Assembly: GCF_036226925.1 (NCBI RefSeq)
Contig: NZ_CP109031.1
Coordinates: 4,278,001-4,342,000, forward strand
DNA: 64,000 bases
Direction of reading: 5' to 3'
Origin: Streptomyces sp. NBC_00659
Lineage (GTDB): Bacteria > Actinomycetota > Actinomycetes > Streptomycetales > Streptomycetaceae
The translations under genes and the position numbers were made by a program. A model generated the notes under the pieces. The model was not told the origin of the DNA, searched no databases, and saw nothing but the letters and a program-made list of their open reading frames with translations. Below, one piece after another: positions 8,288-17,520 of this stretch (position 1 is its first letter; each line of letters starts with the position of its first letter).

Positions 8288-11034
8288 ACCAGGGTGTCGC
8301 TCGTCGCCTTGTCGACGGCCTTCTTGGTGAAGGCCCACGGCAGGAGTTCTCCCTTGGCCCACTTCTCCGTCTGGTCGGTGTAGTGCGAGCTGTAGGCGTG
8401 CCCCGAGGCGCCCGAGAGGTTGATCCACTTGGACTTGTCGAGGTCCCCGAGGTTCACGACCATCCGCATCGAGGGCACCCAGACCACCCCGTAGCCGCCC
8501 GCCGCGTTCCAGCCGGTCGCGTTGACCGTCGCCTCGCCGCCGCTGAGGTTCCAGGGGCCGCGGTTGAGCATGTACTGCAGGAAACCGGGCCCTTCGGTAC
8601 CGAGGGTCTGGTTCTTCAGGAACAGGCGGTGCAGCCGGCCCCAGCTCCAGGTGTCGATGTCCTTGCCGAGCTTGGCGGTCAGCTCCCAGCGGGCGTCCGT
8701 CATGGCCCGGCGGAACAGGTCGTCCCGGGTCGCGGTCGCCTCCTCGGTGCGCGTCCTGGGCAGCTTCCACCAGTCGTTGCGCTCGTCGTCGATGATCTTG
8801 CGGATCACCTCGAACCAGCGGTCGCCGCCGTCCGGCTGCGCCTGGTCCGGCTCACGCTCGCCGCACTCGCGCACCGTCTGGTCCTCGTCCGCCGGACCGG
8901 TGCTGTCGGCCCGCTCGACCCACAGGCACTGGCCCTTGACCCGCAGCTCCTTGGGCAGCTTGTTGCCGAAGGCGAGCTTGAGGATGTTGCGCCAGGTGGC
9001 GTTGAAGTAGGCGGCCGCGGCGGAGTCGGCGTCCTGGGTGTAGTCCCAGCCCTCCAGGAGCTTCTGCGCGTCGCGGACGTCCTTGTCGGCCACGTCGATC
9101 TTGAGCAGGATGGGCACGATCTTGCTGGCGATCTCGCTGCTGTTGTCGAGCTGCATCTGGCGCATGTCATCGGTCGAGATCTTGGCGCCGCCCTTGGTCT
9201 TCGTCTCGATCAGGCTGGTGATCCGCTGGCTGCGGGTGCCGTAGCCCCAGTCCGTGGTGAGCGTGTACGGGTACTTGTCCGGCTCGACGACCGCCTGGTT
9301 GGCGGTGACGATGTAGCCACGCTTGGGGTTGTACTCGTAGGGCAGGGCGGACGGCTTGATGTAGCCGGTCCAGCGGTACTTCGAGTCCCAGCCGGGCGAG
9401 GGCAGCGAGCCGTCGTCGCCCTTGGCGCGCGTGGGGATCTTGCCGGGCAGCTGGTAGCCGATGTTGCCGCTCGCGCCGGCGCCGTCGGCGTAGACCAGGT
9501 TCTGGGACGGCACCTCGAAGGACGCGGCCGCCTTGCGGAACTCGCTCCAGTCCGACGCCTTGTCCATCGCGAAGACGGCGTCCATGGTCCTGCCCGGGGC
9601 CAGCGCGGTCCAGCGCAGTGCTATCGCGTAGCCGTCGCCACGGTCGGGCGCCTCGGTGTCGACCGTGGCCTTCTTGCCGACCTGGACCAGTTCGTCGTCA
9701 CGGTCGGAGAGCAGCGGCATCCCGTCCTGGGTCTGCCGGACGACGATCGTCCGGGCGGCACCGCCCGCGACCTTGATCGTCTCCTTGCGGGTCGTGAAGG
9801 GCAGCACCTTGCCGTCGTACTCGTAGCCCTGGCCGGTGATCTTCTCCAGGTAGAGGTCGGTGACGTCGACCCCGGAGTTGGTCATGCCCCAGGCCATGTC
9901 CGCGTTGTGGCCGATGACCACGCCGGGCATGCCCGCGAAGGTGTAGCCGGAGACGTCGTACTGGCACTTCGCGGAGACAGCCGTGCAGTGCAGGCCCATC
10001 TGGTACCAGACCGAGGGCAGCGACGCCGACAGGTGCGGGTCGTTGGCCAGCAGCGGCTTGCCGGTGATCGTGTGGCTGCCGGCGACGACCCAGGAGTTCG
10101 AGCCGATGCCGTTGCCGTTCACGCCGACGGCGGTGGGCAGGTCGTCGAGGACCTTGTAGAGCCCCGAGAGCTGGCTCTGGAAGCCGGAGGGCGCCGCGGT
10201 GCCGCCCGTGAGCCCCGTGCCCGCCGTGGACGTCGAGGCGGCGTCCGAGGAGCTGTACGTCCCGGTGACGCTGTCGTACGAGCCCTCGCGGACGATCGTC
10301 TTGTTCCGGCTGTAGGGGTAGTCCGGGTACAGGTCCGCGATCTGCTTCGGGCCGAGCCGGCTCGTCATCAGGGAGCGGTCGATCTCTTCCTGCATGTTGC
10401 CGCGCAGGTCCCAGGCCATCGCCTTGAGCCAGGCCACCGAGTCGACCGGGGTCCACCGGGTCGGCTTGTAGTCGTTGGTGAAGCCCAGGGCGGCGTACTC
10501 CAGGGAGATCTCCTTGGCGCTCCTGCCCTCAAGATAGGCGTTGACCCCCTGGGAGTACGCCTGGAGGTACTTCTTCGTGGAGGCCGACAGCTTGGTGTCG
10601 TACTCCTTCTTCGCGATCCGGTCCCAGGCCAGCGTGCGCAGGAACTCGTCGTTCTTGACCTGGCCCGCGCCGAACATCTCGGACAGCCGGCCCGAGGTCA
10701 TGTGGCGGCGCACGTCCATCTCGTAGAACCGGTCCTGCGCCTGGACGAAGCCCTGGGCCATGAACAGGTCCGCGTCGGACGCGGCGTAGATCTGCGGGAT
10801 CCCGTTGCCGTCGCGCTGCACGGTCACAGGCCCCGACAGCCCGTCGATCCGAAGGGATCCCTTGGTCTGCGGGAACGAGGCACGCACCGTGCTGATGCTC
10901 CAGTACGCGCCGAAGGCGATGCCCCCGATGATGGCGAGAACCAGGACAATCAAGAACAGTCGGGCTTTGCGCCCCTTCTTCCTGCCGGACTTGCCGGGCT
11001 GCTGGCCGGAAGAGGCGGTGGTGTTGGGGGGCAT
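8275..11034 (-). CDS. Penicillin acylase family hydrolase
   Basis: 919 residues; an Ntn-hydrolase precursor that should be cut into alpha and beta chains. The N-terminus is basic with a membrane anchor (ARLFLIVLVLAIIGGIAFGAY, about residues 24-44), so the enzyme is probably exported and tethered. The alpha region has RDGNGIPQIYAASDADLFMAQGF; the beta chain should begin at Ser312 in GSNSWVVAG, the catalytic N-terminal serine. LLANDPHL and YVTANQAV-like segments follow as in the family. Substrate could be a beta-lactam, an acyl-homoserine lactone or another N-acyl amide; sequence alone does not decide. It converges with the cyclo-ligase and diverges from the antiporter. Confidence 0.93.
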   Translation of the reverse strand: MPPNTTASSGQQPGKSGRKKGRKARLFLIVLVLAIIGGIAFGAYWSISTVRASFPQTKGSLRIDGLSGPVTVQRDGNGIPQIYAASDADLFMAQGFVQAQDRFYEMDVRRHMTSGRLSEMFGAGQVKNDEFLRTLAWDRIAKKEYDTKLSASTKKYLQAYSQGVNAYLEGRSAKEISLEYAALGFTNDYKPTRWTPVDSVAWLKAMAWDLRGNMQEEIDRSLMTSRLGPKQIADLYPDYPYSRNKTIVREGSYDSVTGTYSSSDAASTSTAGTGLTGGTAAPSGFQSQLSGLYKVLDDLPTAVGVNGNGIGSNSWVVAGSHTITGKPLLANDPHLSASLPSVWYQMGLHCTAVSAKCQYDVSGYTFAGMPGVVIGHNADMAWGMTNSGVDVTDLYLEKITGQGYEYDGKVLPFTTRKETIKVAGGAARTIVVRQTQDGMPLLSDRDDELVQVGKKATVDTEAPDRGDGYAIALRWTALAPGRTMDAVFAMDKASDWSEFRKAAASFEVPSQNLVYADGAGASGNIGYQLPGKIPTRAKGDDGSLPSPGWDSKYRWTGYIKPSALPYEYNPKRGYIVTANQAVVEPDKYPYTLTTDWGYGTRSQRITSLIETKTKGGAKISTDDMRQMQLDNSSEIASKIVPILLKIDVADKDVRDAQKLLEGWDYTQDADSAAAAYFNATWRNILKLAFGNKLPKELRVKGQCLWVERADSTGPADEDQTVRECGEREPDQAQPDGGDRWFEVIRKIIDDERNDWWKLPRTRTEEATATRDDLFRRAMTDARWELTAKLGKDIDTWSWGRLHRLFLKNQTLGTEGPGFLQYMLNRGPWNLSGGEATVNATGWNAAGGYGVVWVPSMRMVVNLGDLDKSKWINLSGASGHAYSSHYTDQTEKWAKGELLPWAFTKKAVDKATSDTLVLKP

Positions 11035-11291
11035 CGCTGTCCTTGCTGTCCTAACGCGAGCGGCAGGCGGTCCTGGAGTGCTGGGGCAACCATAGGCGCA
11101 GGGCCTACCGCGCCTTGACGCGGAGTAGGAAACCGGGAAGCACGGCCGTTCGATCTTGCCTCCGGGAACGTCAAGAAAGCGTCAAGAGTTAGGTAAGGTA
11201 ACGAAGTACTTGCATCGAAGTGGCCGGCTTCCGGTGCTCGGATCCGGAGGCCGCCCGCGGCGGGACCGGATCGGCGAGAAAGGAACAGCCC

Positions 11292-12821
11292 CTGACTGTC
11301 CACCACCTCAACCAGCTCCTGCTCGTGTGCTCGCTCGTCCTGCTCATCGCGGTGGCGGCGGTCCGGATCTCCTCACGCAGTGGGCTCCCCACGCTGCTCG
11401 TGTACCTGGGGATCGGCGTCGCGATCGGCCAGGACGGAGTCGGCGACGTTCATTTCAGCAACGCCGAACTGACCCAGGTCATCGGGTACGCGGCCCTGGT
11501 CGTGATCCTGGCCGAAGGCGGCCTCGGCACGAAGTGGAAGGAGATCAGACCGGCCCTGCCGGCTGCCTCCTCGCTGGCAACGGTGGGCGTCGCGGTGAGC
11601 GTCGGTGTCACGGCCGCGGCCGCGCACTATCTGATCGGCCTCGAATGGCGCCAGGCGTTCATCATCGGGGCGGTCGTCTCGTCGACGGACGCGGCGGCGG
11701 TCTTCTCGGTCCTGCGGAAGATCCCCCTCCCCACGCGCGTGACGGGCATCCTGGAGGCCGAATCGGGCTTCAACGACGCCCCGGTGGTCATCCTGGTCGT
11801 CGCGTTCTCCACCGCGGGCCCGGTGGAGCACTGGTACGCGCTGCTCGGTGAGATCGCGCTGGAGCTGACCATCGGCGCCGCCATCGGCATCGCGGTCGGC
11901 TGGCTGGGCGCGTACGGACTGCGGCACGTGGCGCTGCCCGCCTCCGGCCTGTACCCGATCGCCGTGATGGCGATCGCCGTAGCGGCCTACGCCGCCGGTG
12001 CGCTCGCCCACGGAAGCGGCTTCCTCGCCGTCTACCTCGCCTCCATGGTGCTCGGAAACGCGAAGCTGCCGCACTGGCCCGCCACGCGCGGCTTCGCCGA
12101 GGGGCTCGGCTGGATCGCCCAGATCGGCATGTTCGTGCTGCTCGGCCTGCTGGTCACCCCGCACGAGATGGGCGACGACATCGTCCCGGCCCTCCTCATC
12201 GGCCTGGTGCTGACGATGGTGGCGCGGCCGCTGAGCGTGGTCGTGGGCCTGCTGCCGTTCCGCATCCCGTGGCAGGAGCAGGCACTGCTGTCCTGGGCGG
12301 GGCTGCGCGGCGCCGTACCCATCATCCTGGCGACGATCCCGATGGTGAGCGGCATCGCGGAGAGCGAGCGGATCTTCAACATCGTCTTCGTCCTGGTCGT
12401 CGTCTACACCCTCGTCCAGGGTCCGACCCTGCCCTGGCTGGCCCGCAAACTCCGTCTCGGGGAGTCCGCCGGGGCCGCCGACCTGGGCATCGAGTCGGCC
12501 CCCCTGGAGCGGCTGCGCGGCCATCTGCTGTCCGTGGCGATCCCCGAGGGCTCGCGGATGCACGGTGTGGAGGTGGGCGAGCTGCGGCTGCCCCCGGGCG
12601 CGGCGGTCACGCTCGTCGTCCGTGAGGCGGAGTCCTTCGTGCCCATGCCCACGACGGTGCTGCGGCTCGGCGACGAACTGCTGGTGGTGGCGACCGACCC
12701 GGTCCGGGACGCGACCGAAAGACGCCTCCGCGCGGTGGGCCAGGGCGGCAAGCTCGCCGACTGGCTGGGCATCGGCGACGGCGGAACGGAGCACCGGACA
12801 CAGCACAGAACAGGTCTGTGA
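11292..12821 (+). CDS. K+/H+ antiporter, CPA1/NhaP2 (CvrA) type
   Basis: About 509 residues. Twelve or so hydrophobic segments from VHHLNQLLLVCSLVLLIAVAA on, with the CPA motifs VVSSTDAAAVFSVL (about residue 136-149) and ESGFNDAPVVIL. After the membrane part comes a cytosolic TrkA-C (RCK_C)-like domain (RLRGHLLSVAIPEGSRMHG ... LGDELLVVATDP), which in relatives regulates ion flux. No ATG or GTG fits the conserved N-terminus; a CTG at 11292 with AGGA 7 nt upstream is the best start, and an ATG at 11220 would add 24 poorly conserved residues. Confidence 0.88.
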   Translation: MTVHHLNQLLLVCSLVLLIAVAAVRISSRSGLPTLLVYLGIGVAIGQDGVGDVHFSNAELTQVIGYAALVVILAEGGLGTKWKEIRPALPAASSLATVGVAVSVGVTAAAAHYLIGLEWRQAFIIGAVVSSTDAAAVFSVLRKIPLPTRVTGILEAESGFNDAPVVILVVAFSTAGPVEHWYALLGEIALELTIGAAIGIAVGWLGAYGLRHVALPASGLYPIAVMAIAVAAYAAGALAHGSGFLAVYLASMVLGNAKLPHWPATRGFAEGLGWIAQIGMFVLLGLLVTPHEMGDDIVPALLIGLVLTMVARPLSVVVGLLPFRIPWQEQALLSWAGLRGAVPIILATIPMVSGIAESERIFNIVFVLVVVYTLVQGPTLPWLARKLRLGESAGAADLGIESAPLERLRGHLLSVAIPEGSRMHGVEVGELRLPPGAAVTLVVREAESFVPMPTTVLRLGDELLVVATDPVRDATERRLRAVGQGGKLADWLGIGDGGTEHRTQHRTGL

Positions 12822-13184
12822 CGGTCTCGGATACCGAGGGTCCTACGGGGCTGCCGCGGGCGTCGAGAGCCGCCGCCGGCCCTTACGCGACACCGTACGG
12901 CCCCTTGCGAGATGTCGAACGCGATCGCGAAAAGGATGGGCATTCACAGGCCCACGGCCACGGAGTGCTCCTTTTCACAGGCCCGGCACTACGGTCACCC
13001 CCTGTACGATGAAACGCACACCTTGATCGAACCAACTCTGCCTGACGCAGAGCTGGCGCGACCGTATGGCGGCCGAGACGTCCCTTCGCAGGGGATGCCG
13101 GTATCTACCGCAGATCCGCGCAAGAGGACAGCTCTCGGCGCCCCCCGCACGGGCGCGCTACCAGGCGGCAGAAAGGCACGGGCC
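12822..13184. other. Intergenic, no convincing gene
   Basis: 363 bases between the antiporter and the MFS gene. The MFS frame is open back to 12912, but the extra N-terminus is low-complexity and unlike MFS proteins. A 64-codon GTG frame (12818-13012) overlaps the antiporter stop but has no recognisable content. Probably holds the MFS promoter. Confidence 0.5.
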
Positions 13185-14447
13185 GTGGCATCCACGGTCA
13201 CCTCCCGTCCTGGCTACGGACAGCTGCTGCGTACCCGCGGTGCCTGGACGTTCCTGCTCCCCGGCTTCGCCGCCCGGCAGCCGTTCGCCATGCTGACGAT
13301 CTCCATCGTGCTGCTCGTGCAGCACACCACCGGCTCGTACGGCGCGGCCGGCGCGGTCGCGGCCGCCACCGGTGTCTCCATGGCGCTGTTCGCGCCCCTC
13401 ACCGGGCGTCTGGCCGACCGGTACGGGCAGCGGGCCGTCCTGCTGCCCGGCGTCCTCGTGCACGCCGTGGCCGGCTTCACCCTGACCGCGCTCGCACTGG
13501 CGGACGCCCCCTTGTGGGTCCTCTTCGTCGCCGCCGTGCCGACCGGTGCCTCGGTGCCGCAGGTCAGCCCCATGGTGCGGGCCCGATGGGGCGTGAAGCT
13601 CCAGGGCTCGCCCCTGATGTCGACCGCGGCCGCCTTCGAGTCCGTCACGGACGAGCTGACCTTCGTCTTCGGCCCGCTGGTCGCCACCGCGCTGTGCACG
13701 GCCGTCACCCCCGCCGCGGGCCTGCTGACCGAGGCGTCACTGACCCTGGTCGGCGGGCTGCTGTTCGCCGCGCAGAAGAACACACAGCCCGCGGTCTCCC
13801 CCGCCGGGCACGCGCGCGTGGAGCACGGTTCCGCTCTGCGGATCCCCGGGGTGCGCGTTCTGATCATGACGTTCCTGGGCATCGGCTCCGTCTTCGGCGG
13901 CATGCAGGTCTCGCTGGCCGCGTACAGCGAGTCGATCGGCGAGCCCGGCCTGAACGGTGTCCTGTACGGCGTCTTCGCGGCGGGCAACATGCTCTCGGGC
14001 ATCGTCTGCGGCGCGATCGCCTGGAAGGTGGCCCCGCAGCGACGGCTCGTCGTCGGGTACGCCGCCCTCGCGCTGGCCGCCTCCGGGCTGTGGGCCGCGA
14101 ACTCGGTGATCGTGCTCGCCGGCCTCGGCCTCGTGGTCGGCATGTGCATCGCTCCGAGCCTGATCACCGGCTACACCTTGGTCGAGAGCCTCGTTCCGCA
14201 GGGCGCCCGCACCGAGGCCTTCACCTGGCTCACCGGTGCCGTCGCGCTCGGCCAGGCGGCGGCCGTCACGGTCGCCGGACAGCTGGAGGACAGGCTCTGG
14301 GACGGCGCGGGGTTCCTGGTGCCGATGGCCGGTACGGCACTGGCTCTGGCGACCCTGGTGGCGCTGCGTTCACGCCTCGCCTCACACACCCCGAGCCGCG
14401 CCGTCGCACGTGGCGTCGGTCACCGCGTGCCGGTGACAGTGGACTGA
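13185..14447 (+). CDS. MFS transporter
   Basis: 420 residues, 12 predicted membrane helices. The loop-2 signature of major facilitators is present as GRLADRYGQRAVLLPG (about residue 75-90). The GTG at 13185 is chosen because GAAAGG lies 8 nt upstream and the protein then begins just before the first helix (TRGAWTFLLPGFAARQPFAM). Substrate unknown; the lack of a neighbouring regulator gives no hint. Tail of about 15 polar residues. Confidence 0.88.
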   Translation: MASTVTSRPGYGQLLRTRGAWTFLLPGFAARQPFAMLTISIVLLVQHTTGSYGAAGAVAAATGVSMALFAPLTGRLADRYGQRAVLLPGVLVHAVAGFTLTALALADAPLWVLFVAAVPTGASVPQVSPMVRARWGVKLQGSPLMSTAAAFESVTDELTFVFGPLVATALCTAVTPAAGLLTEASLTLVGGLLFAAQKNTQPAVSPAGHARVEHGSALRIPGVRVLIMTFLGIGSVFGGMQVSLAAYSESIGEPGLNGVLYGVFAAGNMLSGIVCGAIAWKVAPQRRLVVGYAALALAASGLWAANSVIVLAGLGLVVGMCIAPSLITGYTLVESLVPQGARTEAFTWLTGAVALGQAAAVTVAGQLEDRLWDGAGFLVPMAGTALALATLVALRSRLASHTPSRAVARGVGHRVPVTVD

Positions 14448-14515
14448 TCTCGCGGAATACGTCAGTATGGACCGTCGTTAGCACTCACTGAGTGAGAGTG
14501 CCAGGAGGAAGACAA

Positions 14516-14833
14516 GTGCCGACCTACCAGTACCAGTGCACCGAGTGCGGCGAGGGCCTCGAGGCGGTGCAGAAGTTCACCGATGACGCCCTGACCGAGT
14601 GCCCCGAATGCAACGGCCGCCTGAAGAAGGTGTTCTCGGCCGTCGGCATTGTCTTCAAGGGCTCCGGCTTCTACCGCAACGACAGCCGCGGCTCGTCGTC
14701 GAGCAGCTCGCCCGTGTCGAAGCCGTCCACGTCCTCGACCTCGGACGCGAAGTCCTCGTCGTCGGCGTCCACCTCGTCGTCCTCGGACAAGAAGTCGTCG
14801 AGCACCGGCTCGGCCGGCAGCTCCGCCGCTTAA
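14516..14833 (+). CDS. FmdB family zinc-ribbon protein
   Basis: 105 residues. Putative regulatory zinc ribbon: the pattern PTYQYQCTECGEGLEAVQKF ... TECPECNGRLKKVFSAVGIVFKGSGFY carries two CxxC pairs (about residues 8-11 and 28-31). The last half is a Ser/Lys-rich low-complexity tail, common in actinobacterial members. The GTG at 14516 follows AGGAGG by 7 nt, an unusually strong site. Function in the family is poorly known. Confidence 0.92.
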   Translation: MPTYQYQCTECGEGLEAVQKFTDDALTECPECNGRLKKVFSAVGIVFKGSGFYRNDSRGSSSSSSPVSKPSTSSTSDAKSSSSASTSSSSDKKSSSTGSAGSSAA

Positions 14834-14913
14834 GGACTCCTCGGTCCGGGACTCCCGTCCCGGCCCGGCCGTCACCGCCTTCGGGCCCGCACGGCCGTCC
14901 AAGGCTTTCCACG

Positions 14914-14943
14914 AGACCCCGTCGTCGTACGACGACGGGGTCT
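14914..14943 (+). terminator. Terminator of the FmdB-type gene
   Basis: Perfect 30-bp palindrome (AGACCCCGTCGTCGT and its complement) followed by TCGGCG. It ends 40 nt before the phosphorylase start. Stem-loop without a long T-run, normal for Streptomyces. Confidence 0.75.
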
Positions 14944-14983
14944 TCGGCGCTCCTCCGTCCGGACAGCCCTTAGGGTGCCGTTC

Positions 14984-15862
14984 ATGGCGAACACGGAGAA
15001 ACCACAGACCCCGGCCGGGGTCCGGTCGACGGCTTCGGCCGAGATCGGCGTCATCGGCGGCTCGGGCTTCTACTCCTTCCTCGACGACGTGACCGAGCTG
15101 CGGGTGGACACCCCCTACGGGCCGCCCAGCGACTCCCTGTTCCTCGGGGAGATCGCCGGCCGGCGGGTCGCCTTCCTGCCCCGCCACGGCCGCGGCCACC
15201 ATCTGCCGCCGCACCGCATCAACTACCGGGCCAACCTGTGGGCGCTGCGCTCCGTCGGCGCCCGCCAGATCCTCGGCCCCTGTGCCGTGGGCGGGCTGCG
15301 CCCCGAGTACGGGCCCGGAACCCTGCTCGTTCCGGACCAGTTCGCGGACCGTACGAAATCACGGTCGCAGTCCTACTTCGACGGGCTGCCGCTGCCCGAC
15401 GGCACGGTGCCGAACGTGGTGCACGTGTCGCTGGCCGACCCGTACTGTCCCGTCGGACGTGAGGTCGCCCTGCGAGCGGCCCGCGGACGGGACTGGGAAC
15501 CGGTGGACGGCGGCACGCTCGTGGTCATAGAGGGTCCGCGGTTCTCCACCCGGGCCGAATCGCTCTGGCACCAGGCGCAGGGCTGGTCGGTGGTCGGCAT
15601 GACCGGGCACCCCGAGGCCGCGCTCGCCCGCGAACTGGAGCTCTGCTACACGTCGCTGACGCTGGTCACCGACCTCGACGCGGGCGCCGAGACCGGCGAG
15701 GGCGTCTCGCACGACGAGGTGCTGAAGGTGTTCGCGGCGAACGTGGACCGGCTGCGGGGTGTGCTCTTCGACGCGGTCGCGGGACTGCCGGCGAACGGAT
15801 CGCGGGACTGCCTGTGCACGAGCGCGCTGGGCGGGATGGATCCCGGCTTCGAGCTGCCGTGA
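14984..15862 (+). CDS. S-methyl-5'-thioadenosine phosphorylase
   Basis: 292 residues, PNP/MTAP family. Phosphorolysis of methylthioadenosine to adenine and methylthioribose-1-phosphate in methionine salvage. Motifs: IGVIGGSGFYSF (phosphate loop), RHGRGHHLPPHRINYRANLWAL, VVIEGPRFSTRAES and MTGHPEAALARELELCYTSL, then VTDLDAGAE, whose Asp fits 6-aminopurine (adenine) specificity. ATG at 14984; the GTG at 14975 is 3 codons upstream. Confidence 0.9.
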   Translation: MANTEKPQTPAGVRSTASAEIGVIGGSGFYSFLDDVTELRVDTPYGPPSDSLFLGEIAGRRVAFLPRHGRGHHLPPHRINYRANLWALRSVGARQILGPCAVGGLRPEYGPGTLLVPDQFADRTKSRSQSYFDGLPLPDGTVPNVVHVSLADPYCPVGREVALRAARGRDWEPVDGGTLVVIEGPRFSTRAESLWHQAQGWSVVGMTGHPEAALARELELCYTSLTLVTDLDAGAETGEGVSHDEVLKVFAANVDRLRGVLFDAVAGLPANGSRDCLCTSALGGMDPGFELP

Positions 15863-16006
15863 CCCGGATCGAACGGGGGCGGAACCTCCCGTTCGGGTGA
15901 GGGAGTTGTCCACAACCCCTGGGTCGTCCACGGACGTCTGCGGGCTTCGCCGCGAGACCTCATCGTGGGATCGCAAGCCGGTCCCTCGTCGCAGGTGGTG
16001 GTCACC

Positions 16007-16549
16007 ATGGCACAGCTCTCCCCATACATCCGCCCGCCGGGCGCGGACACGCCTCCGACGTGCGAGGTGCCGCAGTTCGCGCCCGTCCGTGTGCGCGGCG
16101 GGCATGGCAGGCTGCGGCTCCTCGCACGGCACAGGAGGCGGGCGGCCGCCGCGGGCCTGGCCATGACGGCGGCCGCGCTCGTGGCGGCCGGCCCCGGCGA
16201 CGCCGAGGGGGCACGCGGTCATCCGGCGCCCACGCCCTCCGCGTCCACCCCCACCACGGCTTCCGCACCGATGCGCGGGCCGGGCGCGGCCGAGACGGTG
16301 AGGGCGCCGGTCCGGATCGCCGACGGTGCCACGGTGACCCTGGTGCGTCCCGGCGACCGGGTCGACGTGGTCGCGGCGGGCAGCGGCGGCGAGGTGCGGG
16401 TGGTCGCGTCCGGGGCGCGGGTCACCGGGGTTCCCGACGTCGGCACCACCGACAGCGGAAGACTGCTCGTCCTCTCCGTTCCGCGGGCGACGGCCGTGCG
16501 ACTGGCCGGCGCCGGCACCACATCACGGCTGGCGGTGACGCTGCGATGA
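16007..16549 (+). CDS. Secreted RcpC/CpaB-like (SAF-type) protein
   Basis: 180 residues. A basic stretch RLRLLARHRRRAAAAG precedes a hydrophobic segment LAMTAAALVAAG, giving a signal or anchor; then a Pro/Thr/Ser linker and a C-terminal RcpC-like domain (VRIADGATVTLVRPGDRVDVVAAGS ... RLLVLSVPRATAVRLAGAG). Such domains occur in Flp-pilus assembly protein CpaB, but no other pilus gene is here and the N-terminal SAF half is not seen. The gene is 114 nt upstream of mscL. ATG at 16007 follows AGGTGG. Confidence 0.7.
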   Translation: MAQLSPYIRPPGADTPPTCEVPQFAPVRVRGGHGRLRLLARHRRRAAAAGLAMTAAALVAAGPGDAEGARGHPAPTPSASTPTTASAPMRGPGAAETVRAPVRIADGATVTLVRPGDRVDVVAAGSGGEVRVVASGARVTGVPDVGTTDSGRLLVLSVPRATAVRLAGAGTTSRLAVTLR

Positions 16550-16663
16550 GCGGCGAAACCGTGTCAAGTCTCTCGTTCGAGCTACCCAGTTGGACGGGCC
16601 CGGCGTGCCCTGCCGTAGGTTGCGGAGCTGTTTGTTCCACAACCTGCGCGGAGGGGCCTCCTA

Positions 16664-17134
16664 GTGAGCGACAACAAGCAGCCCAGCGTCTGGGAGGGCT
16701 TCAAGGCCTTCCTGATGCGGGGCAACGTGATCGACCTGGCCGTCGCCGTGGTCATCGGCGCGGCCTTCACGAACATCGTCAACGCCGTGGTGAAGGGCAT
16801 CATCAACCCGCTGGTCGGCGCTGTCGGTACGAAGAACCTCGACAGCTACAACTCCTGCCTGGAGGGCCCCTGCACGGGCACCGGAGCGGACGCCACGGGC
16901 ATCCGCATCATGTGGGGCTCGGTGCTGGGCGCCTCGCTCAGCTTCCTGATCACCGCCAGCGTCGTCTACTTCCTGATGGTGCTGCCGATGGCCAAGTTCC
17001 TGGCCCGGCAGGCGGCCCGCCAGAAGGCGAAGGAAGGCGCGAAGGAGGTCATCGAGGTGTCCGAGCTGGAGGTGCTCAAGCAGATCCGCGACGAGCTGGT
17101 CGCCCAGCGCGGCCAGGGGCGCCGCGACTACTGA
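16664..17134 (+). CDS. mscL: Large-conductance mechanosensitive channel
   Basis: 156 residues. Homopentameric osmotic safety valve. GFKAFLMRGNVIDLAVAVVIG is the conserved N-terminal amphipathic helix plus TM1, with GAAFTNIVNAVVKGIINPLVG forming the pore; TM2 is SLSFLITASVVYFLMVLPM; the C-terminal helical bundle is acidic/basic. The periplasmic loop is longer than in E. coli and has two Cys (SCLEGPC), an unusual feature. GTG start at 16664. Confidence 0.96.
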   Translation: MSDNKQPSVWEGFKAFLMRGNVIDLAVAVVIGAAFTNIVNAVVKGIINPLVGAVGTKNLDSYNSCLEGPCTGTGADATGIRIMWGSVLGASLSFLITASVVYFLMVLPMAKFLARQAARQKAKEGAKEVIEVSELEVLKQIRDELVAQRGQGRRDY

Positions 17135-17231
17135 CGGCGAGGCCGGGGGCACGCGCCCGGGTACTCGGCGGGCGCCGGCGCCGGGAGCCCGGGGGCGGCG
17201 CGTCCCGGGGCATCGGCACCCGGAACCTGGC

Positions 17232-17414
17232 TCAGAGGTGGTGGGGCGGCTTCTCGTCGAGGAAGCGCTTCAGGTCGGCGGCACTGTCACCGGTGCTGTC
17301 GGCCCGCTCGCCCCACCCGCGGTCCGTATCGTCCGAGGACTGCTGGTTCAACGGATCGTCGAAGACCAGCGCCGGCTTCGGATCGCGCGGTTCGGGGGCG
17401 GGGGCGGGACTCAT
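17232..17414 (-). CDS. Small hypothetical protein (60 aa)
   Basis: 60 residues with ATG at 17414, very polar: PEPRDPKPALVFDDPLNQQSSDD then DSAADLKRFLDEKPPHHL. It converges on mscL and diverges from the LtrA-type gene. Codon use is like that of its neighbours. A longer GTG/ATG form to 17480 adds 22 residues. Not recognised; likely an actinobacterial orphan. Confidence 0.55.
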   Translation of the reverse strand: MSPAPAPEPRDPKPALVFDDPLNQQSSDDTDRGWGERADSTGDSAADLKRFLDEKPPHHL

Positions 17415-17520
17415 GCCCCAAGAGTACGCCGCAGGGGTGCTGGTCCGGCCGGGCCGACCCAGGGTCACTTGTGAAGGCATTCACAAGAATTTCCGGCACT
17501 TTTCTGCTGTGCTTGGCCCT

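Noticed and set aside
8275..11034. Quorum-quenching island
   Set aside because: The acylase substrate cannot be inferred and its neighbours are housekeeping genes.
8383..11118. Plus-strand open frame of about 900 codons
   Set aside because: Exact antisense shadow of the acylase gene, caused by GC-rich third positions.
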